The notes under the pieces are model-generated. The model saw nothing but the letters and a program-made list of their open reading frames with translations, made no database searches and was not told the DNA's origin. Below, piece by piece: positions 51,611-60,005 of a DNA stretch of 64,000 bases. Every line of letters begins with the position of its first letter. Position 1 is the stretch's first letter. The DNA comes from Aldehydirespirator sp965261105 (lineage in GTDB: Bacteria; Actinomycetota; Acidimicrobiia; Acidimicrobiales; Aldehydirespiratoraceae), in contig CBDHCM010000006.1 in assembly GCA_965261105.1 (NCBI GenBank), positions 3,038,001 through 3,102,000 of the forward strand, in the 5' to 3' direction. The translations under genes and the position numbers were made by a program.

Positions 51611-52279
51611 GTGCGGCTCGTGATAGCCCGCTGCGCCGTCGACTACGACGGGCGGCTCCAGGCTCATCTGCCCTCCGCCGTCCGCCTCATCATGGTGAAG
51701 GCCGACGGCTGCGTGGCCATCCACGCCGACGGCGGCGCCTACAAGCCGCTCAACTGGATGAATGCGCCCAACCGGCTGATCATCGATGAGGGGGCCGGAG
51801 TGTGGCGGGTGACGGCCCCGGGCCGCAGCGACAGCCTCACCATCAGCATTGAGGAGATCCTGCACGACAGCACCCACGAGATGGGCACCGACCCAGGCCT
51901 GCAGAAGGACGGCGTTGAGGCCCAGATGCAGGAGCTCCTCGCCGGCAACCCCGAGGCCATCGAGGACGGCTTCACCCTGGTGCGACGGGAGTTCCCCACC
52001 GCCATCGGCCCGGTGGACCTGCTGTGCCGCGACGCCACGGGCAATGCGGTGGCTGTGGAGGTGAAGCGCCACGGCGAGATCGACGGCGTCGAGCAGTTGA
52101 CCCGGTACCTGCACTACCTGAACTCCGACCCGACCCTCGCCCCGGTCCGGGGCGTGTTCGTGGCCCGCACCATCAAGCCCCAGGCCAAAGTCCTCGCGGG
52201 CGATCGCTCCATCGACTGCGTAGAGGTCGACTACGACGAGCTGCGCGGCATCGAGTCTCCAGATCTGCGCTTGTTCTAG
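51611..52279 (+). CDS. nucS: Mismatch-specific endonuclease NucS/EndoMS
   Basis: The product is 222 residues from a GTG at 51611 (MRLVIARCAVDYDGRLQAHL). It has an N-terminal DNA-binding/dimer domain, then a RecB-like nuclease core with GPVDLLCRDATGNAVAVEVK (Asp, Glu-x-Lys, about 135-154) and GVEQLTRYLHYLN (Gln). The final residues DLRLF resemble a sliding-clamp-binding motif. NucS cuts both strands at mismatches and replaces MutS-MutL repair in most Actinobacteria. Length is normal. Confidence 0.92.
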   Translation: MRLVIARCAVDYDGRLQAHLPSAVRLIMVKADGCVAIHADGGAYKPLNWMNAPNRLIIDEGAGVWRVTAPGRSDSLTISIEEILHDSTHEMGTDPGLQKDGVEAQMQELLAGNPEAIEDGFTLVRREFPTAIGPVDLLCRDATGNAVAVEVKRHGEIDGVEQLTRYLHYLNSDPTLAPVRGVFVARTIKPQAKVLAGDRSIDCVEVDYDELRGIESPDLRLF

Positions 52280-52324
52280 GAGGCCGAGCGGATGGGCCAC
52301 ACTCGATGAAGACGCTCGCAAGGT

Positions 52325-52379
52325 GTTGAGCGAGGCCGTGGCCCGAGCGGCCCGAGAGCGCAGCGAACAAGAGCGGGAA
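52325..52379 (+). repeat. Intergenic repeat family, copy 3
   Basis: gttgagcgaggccgtggccc then gagcggcccgagagcgcagc and gaacaagagcgggaa: two changes from copy 1 at 35612 over 55 bp. Similarity extends weakly to both sides (about 52281-52410). It lies just after nucS, before the VanW gene. Confidence 0.85.
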
Positions 52380-52479
52380 TAACAACCCCTCACCGCGAGG
52401 CGCTCACCACCTATCCGCGATGCCTCTAAACCAGCGGAGCCGGTGGGCCGGTCCCATCACCTGCTGCGGATACCCTCAA

Positions 52480-54450
52480 ATGGTGCTGAGACGGCTACGG
52501 CGGCGCGAGGTTCGGCGCTCGCGGCTGTGGCAGTTCATCGTCGGGGTGGGGCTGATCGTCGGCGCTCTGATCGTCGGGTGGCAGGTGTACGAGTCGCGCC
52601 AGGACTCTGAGATCCGCCAAGGCGCCGTCGTGGCGGGCGTGGACATCGGCGGCCTTGAGCACGAAGAGGCGGTCACCGCGCTCGAACCGGTCATTCAGGA
52701 GATAGCCGAGACCAACATCGAATTGCAGTTCCAGGATCAGATCATCATCGTTACCGCCGGCGAGCTGGGAATCTCCCTGGACGCCGAGCGGACCCTTGCA
52801 GCGGCTGACACCCCTCCCCCGCCAGTCGTTCGGCCCGCCGCGTGGCTCCTCGATCTGTTCGCCAGCCGAGATGTCAGTCCGGCCGTCACAACCGACCTCG
52901 GAACCCTGGCCAGCACGGTCGATCCCTACACCGATCCCGAGACCCCCCGGATCGACCTGCTCGACGGAGCCTGGTGGCCCGTCCTAAGCACCGACGTGCC
53001 GGTGCCCGACATGGAGTTGCTGGCCGAGCGGCTCGAGGAGGCCGTGCAGAGCAACCTGGGCGGAAGGGCCGTTGTCGAGGTTCCGATACGCGGCATGGAG
53101 CCGGCCGACCCGATCGCCGTCGCCCTGGCCACGGCTCTGGCGGTGCGGGCCAACAACATCACCGAAGGCGGGGTCTGGCTCCAGCTGGAAGGCACCACCG
53201 AGACCCTCAACATCGGCGAGCTGGCCCTGCGCCAGTTCATCGTCCTCGAAGGCGAGCAGCACGATGCGCATCTGGCCATCGACGAGAGGATCGCAGACAC
53301 CCTCGCCAGTCTCTTCGTGGGAATCGGCGCCGAGGGGATCCCGGCCACCGTCGGCCTCGACGAGGCCGGCAATGTCACGATCTCGGACGGCTCGGCCGGG
53401 TTCAAGTGCTGTCACGACACCGTCGCCGACGTGCTCCTCGCCGGCATGACCGAAGGCCGGCAACCGGTAACGCTGCCGGCCGTCCCCGCGCCGCATCCCC
53501 TGGGGCGGGAGTGGGCCGAGTCTCTGAGAATCACCGAGGTGGTCGGCGAGTTCACCACGAACTTCAAGGCAGGCCAAGACCGGGTCATCAACATCGCTCG
53601 CATCTCGGAGCTGACCCGAGGGGCGATCATCGAGCCGGGCCAAAGGTTCTCGATCAACGAGTATGTCGGCCCGCGCACGATGAACAAGGGATTCGTCCCG
53701 GCCGGAATGATCCTGAACGGCGTGTTCGTGGACTCCGTGGGTGGAGGCGTCTCGCAATACGCCACAACTGTGTTCAACGCGGCGTTCTTCGCTGGGCTCG
53801 ACTTCATCAGCTACCAGAGCCACACGATCTATCTGAGCCGCTACCCCTACGGGCGCGAGGCCACCGTCTCGTATCCGGCTCCGGATCTGGTGTTCGAGAA
53901 CAACACGCCCTACGGCGTGATGCTGTGGCCCACGACGACCGACACGTCCATCACCGTCAAGCTCTACTCGACGTCGTGGGTCCTGTCCGAGCAGACGGGC
54001 CAGACGACACGGGGCGTGGGAACTTCCTGCACTCGCGTGACCACCGAACGCACGCGAACGTACCTAGAGGATGGCCGCACCGAGACCGACACAGTGTGGG
54101 CCCAATACCGTCCCGAGGGCATCCGGTGTGACGGGACTCCCTCCGTCTCGACCACGACCACATCGACGATCGCGCCGGAGTCGACCGTGCCGACCGAGGG
54201 AAGCGAGTACCAAGGCTCCGAGAAAGGCGACGGCCAGCAGAACGAGCCCACCAGCAGCGACGACGGCGGCCAGCAGAACGAGCCCACCAGCAGCGACGGC
54301 GACAGCCAGCAGAACGAGCCCACCAGCAGCGACAGCGACAGCCAGCAGAACGAGCCCACCAGCAGCGGGGACGGCGACGGCCAGAACGAGCCCACCAGCA
54401 GCGACGGCGACTCCAACCCGGTTCCCTCCACGACAGTTCCTCAAGAATGA
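52480..54450 (+). CDS. VanW-domain membrane-anchored protein (YoaR-like)
   Basis: The product is 656 residues from the ATG at 52480 (MVLRRLRRREVRRSRLWQFI). One N-terminal membrane anchor (FIVGVGLIVGALIVGWQVY) is followed by two peptidoglycan-binding-4-like modules (VAGVDIGGLEHEEAVTALEP ..., and about residues 230-320). The VanW domain (about 355-500) has GEFTTNFKAGQDRVINIARI, IIEPGQRFSINEYVGPRT, and GGGVSQYATTVFNAAFFAGL. The exported C-terminus has five 12-residue GQQNEPTSSDGD-like repeats, probably a flexible wall spanner. VanW proteins are linked to cell-wall processes and vancomycin clusters, but their reaction is unknown. Confidence 0.88.
   Translation: MVLRRLRRREVRRSRLWQFIVGVGLIVGALIVGWQVYESRQDSEIRQGAVVAGVDIGGLEHEEAVTALEPVIQEIAETNIELQFQDQIIIVTAGELGISLDAERTLAAADTPPPPVVRPAAWLLDLFASRDVSPAVTTDLGTLASTVDPYTDPETPRIDLLDGAWWPVLSTDVPVPDMELLAERLEEAVQSNLGGRAVVEVPIRGMEPADPIAVALATALAVRANNITEGGVWLQLEGTTETLNIGELALRQFIVLEGEQHDAHLAIDERIADTLASLFVGIGAEGIPATVGLDEAGNVTISDGSAGFKCCHDTVADVLLAGMTEGRQPVTLPAVPAPHPLGREWAESLRITEVVGEFTTNFKAGQDRVINIARISELTRGAIIEPGQRFSINEYVGPRTMNKGFVPAGMILNGVFVDSVGGGVSQYATTVFNAAFFAGLDFISYQSHTIYLSRYPYGREATVSYPAPDLVFENNTPYGVMLWPTTTDTSITVKLYSTSWVLSEQTGQTTRGVGTSCTRVTTERTRTYLEDGRTETDTVWAQYRPEGIRCDGTPSVSTTTTSTIAPESTVPTEGSEYQGSEKGDGQQNEPTSSDDGGQQNEPTSSDGDSQQNEPTSSDSDSQQNEPTSSGDGDGQNEPTSSDGDSNPVPSTTVPQE
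54232..54408 (+). repeat. Five 36-bp in-frame repeats in the VanW gene tail
   Basis: ggccagcagaacgagcccac + cagcagcgacg... repeats with 36-bp period from 54232, 54268, 54304 and 54340, with a last copy near 54379 that lacks one CAG. The period encodes 12 residues of the (G/S)QQNEPTSSDGD type. Copy number could vary between strains. Confidence 0.88.
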
Positions 54451-54977
54451 CCATGGGATCCGCCACCAAGCACATCGACAGCATCGACAACGCCGTCGAC
54501 GCCTGGTGGGGCCGCCGGCTGAGGGGCAGGCCGACCCTCGACCGGCTCATGTACTCGGCATCAGAAGCAGCCAACCACTCGCTGCTCTGGCACGGCCTGG
54601 GGGCGGCTCAGGCGGCGGTGCGGCGAAACGGTCGCCCCGCCCGGGAGCTGAGCATCGCCCTCCTTGGGGAGGCCGCGGTGGTCAACGGTGTCATCAAGAC
54701 GGTCTTCGGCCGACGACGGCCGCCGCTCAGGGGGCACCGGCCCCACGCCTTGCGCGAGCCGCTTACCAGCAGCTTCCCCAGCGGCCATGCCAGCGCAGCC
54801 ATGGTGGCCGCCTCACTGCTGTCGCGGCGGAGCCCCTGGGCACCCGCGTACTACGCCCTGGCCCTGGTCGTGGCGCTGAGCCGGATCCATGTGCGCATTC
54901 ACCATGCGAGCGACGTGGCCGCCGGCATGGCTGTCGGAGCGGCGCTCGGCACGCTCGCACGCCGACTGCTGCGCTGA
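54447..54977 (+). CDS. PAP2-family membrane phosphatase
   Basis: The 176-residue protein has all three PAP2 motifs: KTVFGRRRPP (about 88-97, K-x6-RP), SFPSGHASAAM (about 110-120, PSGH) and SRIHVRIHHASDVAAG (about 145-160, SR-x5-H-x3-D). Membrane segments surround them. It dephosphorylates lipid phosphates such as undecaprenyl pyrophosphate or phosphatidate outside the membrane. It overlaps the VanW gene by 4 nt (ATGA), so the two are co-translated and may act together on cell-wall lipid carriers. Confidence 0.88.
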   Translation: MTMGSATKHIDSIDNAVDAWWGRRLRGRPTLDRLMYSASEAANHSLLWHGLGAAQAAVRRNGRPARELSIALLGEAAVVNGVIKTVFGRRRPPLRGHRPHALREPLTSSFPSGHASAAMVAASLLSRRSPWAPAYYALALVVALSRIHVRIHHASDVAAGMAVGAALGTLARRLLR

Positions 54978-55159
54978 GACTCAGAACGTGCGCGGATAGG
55001 TGGTGAGCGCCCGTCACTGTGCCGGGTTGTGTCACCGGGTTCCGGTTCGTGCCATAAGTAGAGGTCGTTGGGGCTGTCCGCCCGGCTGAGTTGTGTCAGT
55101 GTGTGCCAGTGTGTACCATCGGATACCACAGCAGAAGTGGTAACTGTTGGGGGTACGAC

Positions 55160-56296
55160 ATGACTCGACCTAAGACCCTCACCGCAGCATTCGTGAAGAC
55201 CGTCAACCAGCCCGGACGCTACGGCGACGGCCGCGGCTCGTACGGACTGTCGCTGCTCGTGAAGCCCACCGCCAACGGCCGCTGGTCCAAGACCTGGGCC
55301 CAGCGGGTCCGCGTCAACGGCCGACAGGTCCACATCGGCCTCGGCGCCTGGCCGGTCGTCACCCTCGCCGAGGCCCGCACCGCGGCGCTGGAGAACCGGC
55401 GGATCGCATCGCAGGGCAAAGACCCCCGCACCGCCACCGAGACCCCGACGTTCGCTGAGGCCACCGAGGCCGTGATCGTCCTGCACCGCCAGACGTGGAA
55501 GCCCGCCAGCCGCTCCGAGCAGCAGTGGCGGGCATCGCTGGCGACTCACGTCCTGCCCAAGATCGGCGACCGGCTCATCGACGACATCGGCACGGCTGAC
55601 GTTCTCATGGTGCTGGCCCCGGTCTGGCTGGAGCACCACGAGACCGGCCGACGGCTCGCCTCGCGCATCTCCGCGGTCATGGCCCACGCCATCGCCGCCG
55701 GGCACCGAACCGACGATCCCACCGCCGCGGTCGTGTCGGCGCTGCCGCGCCCCAAGAACGGCAAGACCCACCACGCCGCGCTGCACCACTGCGAGGTCGG
55801 CACGCTGCTCGCCGAGGTGCGAGCGTCTCACGCCCCGCCCGCCGCCCGCCTCGCGCTCGAACTTATCGCCTTGACCGCCACCCGATCCAACGAGGTCCGC
55901 TCGATGACGTGGGCCGAGATCGACGGCGACGTGTGGACCATTCCCGGCGAGCGCACCAAGACCGCCAAGGCCCACCGGGTACCGCTGAGCAGCCGAGCGC
56001 TGGAAGTCCTCGCCGAGGCTGCCACCCTCACCGACGGCACCGGGCTGGTCTTCACCGGCCGCACCGGCCGACCGGTCACGAACGAAGCCGTCCGCCAGCT
56101 ACTCAACGGGCGCGGCACCACACACGGGCTGCGGTCTTCGTTCCGGTCGTGGTGCGCCGAGCAAGGCGTCAACCGCGAGGTCGCCGAACTGTCGCTCGGC
56201 CACGCCGTCAAAGGCGTTGAGGGCGCCTACCAGCGTGCGGACCTGCTCGATGCCCGCCGCCCGGTCATGGCCGCTTGGGCCGTCCACATCGCGTAG
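55160..56296 (+). CDS. Tyrosine recombinase (P4-type integrase)
   Basis: The product is 378 residues from the ATG at 55160. The N-terminal arm-binding DUF4102-like domain has YGLSLLVKPTANGRWSKTWA and HIGLGAWPVVTLAEARTAAL. The core-binding domain follows (FAEATEAVIVLHRQTWKPAS). The catalytic domain has the active Arg in LTATRSNEVRSMTW (about 235-248), HGLRSSFRSWCAEQ (His-x-x-Arg, about 316-329), and Tyr in GVEGAYQRADLL (about 352-363). It integrates and excises a genomic island. The usual neighbouring tRNA or ssrA target was not found in the 180 bp upstream. Confidence 0.92.
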   Translation: MTRPKTLTAAFVKTVNQPGRYGDGRGSYGLSLLVKPTANGRWSKTWAQRVRVNGRQVHIGLGAWPVVTLAEARTAALENRRIASQGKDPRTATETPTFAEATEAVIVLHRQTWKPASRSEQQWRASLATHVLPKIGDRLIDDIGTADVLMVLAPVWLEHHETGRRLASRISAVMAHAIAAGHRTDDPTAAVVSALPRPKNGKTHHAALHHCEVGTLLAEVRASHAPPAARLALELIALTATRSNEVRSMTWAEIDGDVWTIPGERTKTAKAHRVPLSSRALEVLAEAATLTDGTGLVFTGRTGRPVTNEAVRQLLNGRGTTHGLRSSFRSWCAEQGVNREVAELSLGHAVKGVEGAYQRADLLDARRPVMAAWAVHIA

Positions 56297-56386
56297 CACA
56301 ATGCACCACCGCGATACCATGCGCAACCGTGGTGGCACACGGCGAGGGTCTGAAAGGCTTGACATACTCCGGCACGGCGTGAAAAA

Positions 56387-56689
56387 ATGAGCAAGCCGGG
56401 CGGCACCAACCCATCGGAGACCAAGATGCCCACCACCCGAACGGAGCCCGAGATCCTCCGCACCAACGACGTGCCCGCCCGGCTCAACGTGTCCCGATCC
56501 TCGCTGCACCGCCGGCGCCAGAACGGAACGTTCCCGAAGCCGTTCCAGCTCGGCAAGCACGCCGTCGGCTGGCGCCGGGCCGACATCGACGCGTGGCTCG
56601 CTGACCGCCCCGCCCAACCCATTCGCCGCTGGCGAGGTAGAGCGCTACCACGACGCCATCCAGCGGCGAGCCGAGACCCTGCGCGCTGA
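56387..56689 (+). CDS. AlpA-like helix-turn-helix regulator/excisionase
   Basis: The product is 100 residues (ATG at 56387; an ATG at 56429 would drop a loose N-terminus). ILRTNDVPARLNVSRSSLHR followed by RRQNGTFPKPFQLG and VGWRRADIDAWLADR is the compact MerR-like winged helix of AlpA/excisionase proteins. Such genes sit next to P4-type integrases and control excision. The Arg/Pro-rich tail after residue 75 overlaps another frame and may be read-through of a gene fusion point. Confidence 0.8.
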   Translation: MSKPGGTNPSETKMPTTRTEPEILRTNDVPARLNVSRSSLHRRRQNGTFPKPFQLGKHAVGWRRADIDAWLADRPAQPIRRWRGRALPRRHPAASRDPAR

Positions 56690-56768
56690 ACTCGCCCCAC
56701 TCGACGACGCTCAACTCTGCGACGTCATCGCCAACGGCGACAGCGACCGCGGGCTCCAGGCCAGGCCC

Positions 56769-57344
56769 GTGCTCGCCGCCCGCAGCGAGCAAGCCGAGCA
56801 AGCCGCCCGCCTCGCACTGCGCGACGCCCGAGACGTCGAAATCATCGCCGCGGTGCTCAGCGGCGAATCACACAAGGCGGTAGCGGCCCGCCACGGCATC
56901 TCCGCGGCGCACGCCAGACGGATCACCCAGCAAGCCCGCGAAGCGCAGCCGTCACGCTCCAAGCCGCCCCGCTCCAAGCCGCCCCGCGAACCGAAGCCAC
57001 AACAGCGCCGGGCGCTGCGGATCGTGAGCAACGAACCCGCCGACCCGCTCACCGCAGCGGAGCGGCTGCTCGGCCCGTGGCGCGACGCCTTGCCAGACGA
57101 CCGCATCGCTGTCAACGACGGCGACACCATCCTGTGGGTGCCCATAATTCGGTCGTGGGCGCTGACCAGGGGTTTCGCGCTCGATCCTGGGACCAGGAAT
57201 CGGTACATGATGCGGTACACGAGGACTCAGCATCGGCCCCATCGCGGCAGGTCAACGACCACGGCCGAGTTTCCGGCACCCACACCCCGCACAATCGACT
57301 GTATTGCGGGCACCCGCGGGAGTTGTGAAGACGCCCCACAATAA
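56769..57344 (+). CDS. Helix-turn-helix protein of the island (start uncertain)
   Basis: The frame is protein-like from about 56610 (PFAAGEVERYHDAIQRRAET) with no ordinary start codon there, so the gene may begin at a CTG near 56601, or at the GTG at 56769. VEIIAAVLSGESHKAVAARH then GISAAHARRITQQAREA is a helix-turn-helix, followed by a SRSKPPRSKPPRE linker. A C-terminal part (PLTAAERLLGPWRDALPDDR ... ILWVPIIRSWALTRG) runs into the 65-bp repeat. The end is probably replaced: past 57200 the composition stops looking coding. Confidence 0.5.
   Translation: MLAARSEQAEQAARLALRDARDVEIIAAVLSGESHKAVAARHGISAAHARRITQQAREAQPSRSKPPRSKPPREPKPQQRRALRIVSNEPADPLTAAERLLGPWRDALPDDRIAVNDGDTILWVPIIRSWALTRGFALDPGTRNRYMMRYTRTQHRPHRGRSTTTAEFPAPTPRTIDCIAGTRGSCEDAPQ
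57130..57194 (+). repeat. 65-bp direct repeat, copy 2
   Basis: Near-identical partner of 12759-12823. On the right it borders an unrelated 85-bp stretch, then the duplicated AbiEi-like block. Confidence 0.85.
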
Positions 57345-57960
57345 CTAGTGGTGTGCTCCACCAATTGTGTCCTGGCGGTCGCCATGCGGTGCCCGTCTAC
57401 GCAGGCCTGCTCCCGCCGTTAGCCGACGAGGCCCAGACCTACACCAACGCCGGGGGACAACCCGACGCCACCCCCACGATCATCGGGCCCGCCGACTCCC
57501 ACACCGCTGACGCGTCGGCTACAGCCTCGAGCTGGCTGTTGCTGTCTCGGGGGCGACACAACCCGCCGACACTGACACCGGCGCTGTGTGGTTGAACCGC
57601 GCGAGCCAGAACGCCCCGAGGGGTGCAGCCCAACAGCTGGTGACCGTCGAGGGTTTCTGCGTTTCACGCGAAACGCCCAGACTATGGAAGCGTTCTTGGC
57701 CGCGGCGCCGTGCGTTCGCGGTGCCGCGAGCCGGTGGGTGTCGCGGGCTGTCGCTGGTGGGTTTGCGGGATCCGCAGACGCGACGGCGCGCAGCCGTCTC
57801 AGCGTCTTGTTCGCCTGGCGACGACTTCGGCGATCATCTCCGCGAGTTCCTCGATGCGCTCCAAGAACAGCTGTCTGCGCGGGGGGCGTTCTGTGGCGGC
57901 GGCGTAGATCACAGCTTCGGGGTCAGGCACCTGCGCGCCGGCGGCGATGCTCGAACCCAA
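57280..57960 (-). repeat. Inverted duplicate of the 5.6-7.7 kb block, with the empty IS1380 target
   Basis: 57280-57343 matches the complement of about 7651-7715. 57340-57436 matches the complement of about 5850-5942. 57697-57960 matches the complement of about 5600-5856. The two IS1380 flanks join here at one CTAG (57340-57343), the uninterrupted target. About 260 bp at 57437-57696 have no counterpart at 5.86 kb, so one copy has an insertion or deletion there. Confidence 0.85.
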
Positions 57961-58509
57961 CACGAGGCGGGCCCGGTCGAGTCCGGCTTGCCAGCGGCCG
58001 TAGTCGTCGCCCCAGTCGACGATCTCCCAGAACTCGTCGGCCCACCGGTCAAAAGTGGCGGTCGCTTCGAGGTAGGTGGCCTCAATGTTGTTGAGCTCGC
58101 GGCGGCGCAGGTTGCGCCGCCCCACCAGGGTGACGCCGTCGATGGGCCGCCGGCAGCGGGGCTCGCCTGGCACCGCGAACGTGAACCGGACAGCGAGCTG
58201 GGTGCTCCACCCGGCGCGGTTGGCCCCGAACCAGCCGACAGCGGCGGCGTGAGGGCCAGCGAAGGCCCAGCCGATGCACTGCCACGAAGGGGGGTAGAGC
58301 TTGCCGTCTATGAGGGAGATGCCGTCGGGTTTCCAGTACAGGCTCGGCGCGACCCGCATGATGCGCCGCTGCGGGTCGGGTCGGTGGTCTTCGCGGTGCA
58401 GGAAGGCGCGCACTGCGCCGCTGCTGGGGCCGGGCACGTCGCTGGGTGCGAAGAACGAGTCAGGCTGCAGCTGGTCCAACCACTGGCTCTGTTGGGACAC
58501 AGCGGTCAT
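57799..58509 (-). CDS. AbiEi/DUF6088-like antitoxin homologue
   Basis: The product is 236 residues from the ATG at 58509 (MTAVSQQSQWLDQLQPDSFF). The early SGAVRAFLHREDHRPD ... RRIMRVAPSLYWKPDG (about 28-60) follows the winged-helix and R-x-AP-x-LY pattern of AbiEi/DUF6088 antitoxins. Then come PPSWQCIGWAFAGPHAAAVG and FTFAVPGEPRCRRPIDGVTL. The C-terminus FLERIEELAEMIAEVVARRT is shared with scraps at 5605 and 59290. AbiEi proteins repress the operon and block the AbiEii nucleotidyltransferase; no such partner is adjacent, so it may be an orphan. Confidence 0.7.
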   Translation of the reverse strand: MTAVSQQSQWLDQLQPDSFFAPSDVPGPSSGAVRAFLHREDHRPDPQRRIMRVAPSLYWKPDGISLIDGKLYPPSWQCIGWAFAGPHAAAVGWFGANRAGWSTQLAVRFTFAVPGEPRCRRPIDGVTLVGRRNLRRRELNNIEATYLEATATFDRWADEFWEIVDWGDDYGRWQAGLDRARLVLGSSIAAGAQVPDPEAVIYAAATERPPRRQLFLERIEELAEMIAEVVARRTRR

Positions 58510-60005
58510 CGCCCTTCCACCGTTCGTAACGACAACACAGAGCTTAACGACGTCCAGTGACTCACCCCAGCCGGGCCTAGCAGCGCGCCGTCGGGCACCA
58601 GCAGTGCTGCACCACGACCTCGCTGTGCAACCCCGCACGCAGCCGGTTCCCCACACGAGCGGCGCCGGGTGCTCGCCTGAGACGACGTGACACCGATGGA
58701 GGCTGTGCTCGGGTTCGTGTGTTCTGGCGGCTTCGACGTCCAGTACCGGCCCGGCCATGATTGGAGGTGCGACTACGACCCCCACCCACGACGAGAGCGA
58801 GTGCCTGTGGTGATGGCCCGACCCATCTGCCCGATTCGCCGACGGGCTGCGCCGCCGTCCCGAGCAAACCGCCCGGCATCGCCCGAAGCGTTTGATGAGC
58901 GCCTCCCGGGCCGAGAAGTCGGCGGGCAGGGAGTTCCTCCACAACATGAGCGACACCGCCGACGCGACCAGACAACTCCAAAACGCGCCCGCGAGACCAA
59001 GACGATGCAGCCGCCCGCCGTCGCGGGCCCTAGACAGACAGCACCTGATGGGCAGCGCACGTTGAGAGCCGTGTGAACCGCCACAACGGCTTGCGTCACA
59101 ACGAACCCGCCCAGTAGCTGCTGCTGGCCGGTGCCGCCAAGTTCGGGTCCAACTACCGTTGAAGTCCGCGTCCTCAGAGAGCCGCTCCGTGATCCCGACT
59201 CGAGCGAGGTATCGCGCCGCCGCTCATGCACGCCGGGCTGCGAGGGAACTTCTTGTTGTCGGCCTGCATCACGCGCGCCACAGATCCGGCTAGCCGCCAT
59301 TGCGCTCCCGCTGGGTGCCAGCGGTGACGGCGGCGATCATCGAGGCGACCTCCTCGATCCGCGTCAAGAACAGCCGCCGCCAGCGAGCGCGCTCAGCGGC
59401 GGCCGCATAGACCAAGAGTCTGCTCTGCAGGTCGCCGAGATCGGTCGCCATGCGCCTCCCTCTCGTAACCGCTCCCTTGTGTCGCAGCGTCGGGCAGCCA
59501 CCAAGGTGCTCCGGCCGTGGCGACGCACCGGATTGATCGTGGATCATCCGGGAATCGGATGTCATAGGGGAGTGAGACGCTTGAGGCATCGCCAGGAGAG
59601 ACCGAACCCACAACGAGCGTCTACGTCGTGCGAACGCTGTCGGAGGATGGCACCCGTTAGCGCTGGATCCCGCCGCCGACACCAGACAGTGCGTCGTCCA
59701 CCACGACAGCACGACAATGTCGGGCCGAGAAGTCTTGTCGGGCGCTACACCGCGAAGTCACGTCTTGATGAGTCGAAGCGCCGCTACGGGATGTCCAGGT
59801 GCTTCCGATGCGCCACCAAGCAGAACCTGACGATCGAACGCGGCGTACCGAGGTCGCGGGGCGGCCCTGAAGACGTCGGCACTGCTGACGCGTGCGCACC
59901 GGTGCCGGTTTCCTGGAGGAGTGGGCAGAATGTCCTCCTCTGATCGTCGGAGCGTCAATGGCAGCCAGCAATCTTGAGACGAACACGGATCGGTAAGGGA
60001 TTCTG
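58510..60005. other. Gene-poor accessory DNA
   Basis: About 1.5 kb between the AbiEi-like gene and the SIR2 operon. It contains the antitoxin scrap at 59290-59451 and otherwise no convincing gene. A plus-strand stretch near 58830-58990 (FADGLRRRPEQTARHRPK..., ...HNMSDTADATRQLQ) looks weakly coding but is not recognised. The promoter of the SIR2 operon must lie at its right end. Confidence 0.4.
59290..59451 (-). pseudogene. C-terminal scrap of an AbiEi-like antitoxin gene (copy 3)
   Basis: The minus strand reads LGDLQSRLLVYAAAAERARW, then RRLFLTRIEEVASMIAAVTA, matching the C-termini of the gene at 57799 and the scrap at 5605. It is preceded by non-homologous DNA, so only about 45 codons are shared. 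A short frame from an ATG at 59451 is open through it but is unlikely to be functional. Confidence 0.6.

Noticed and set aside
57437..57696. Possible small mobile element in the 260-bp difference between the duplicated blocks
   Set aside because: No inverted ends, target duplication or reading frame could be seen, so it may equally be a deletion in the other copy.
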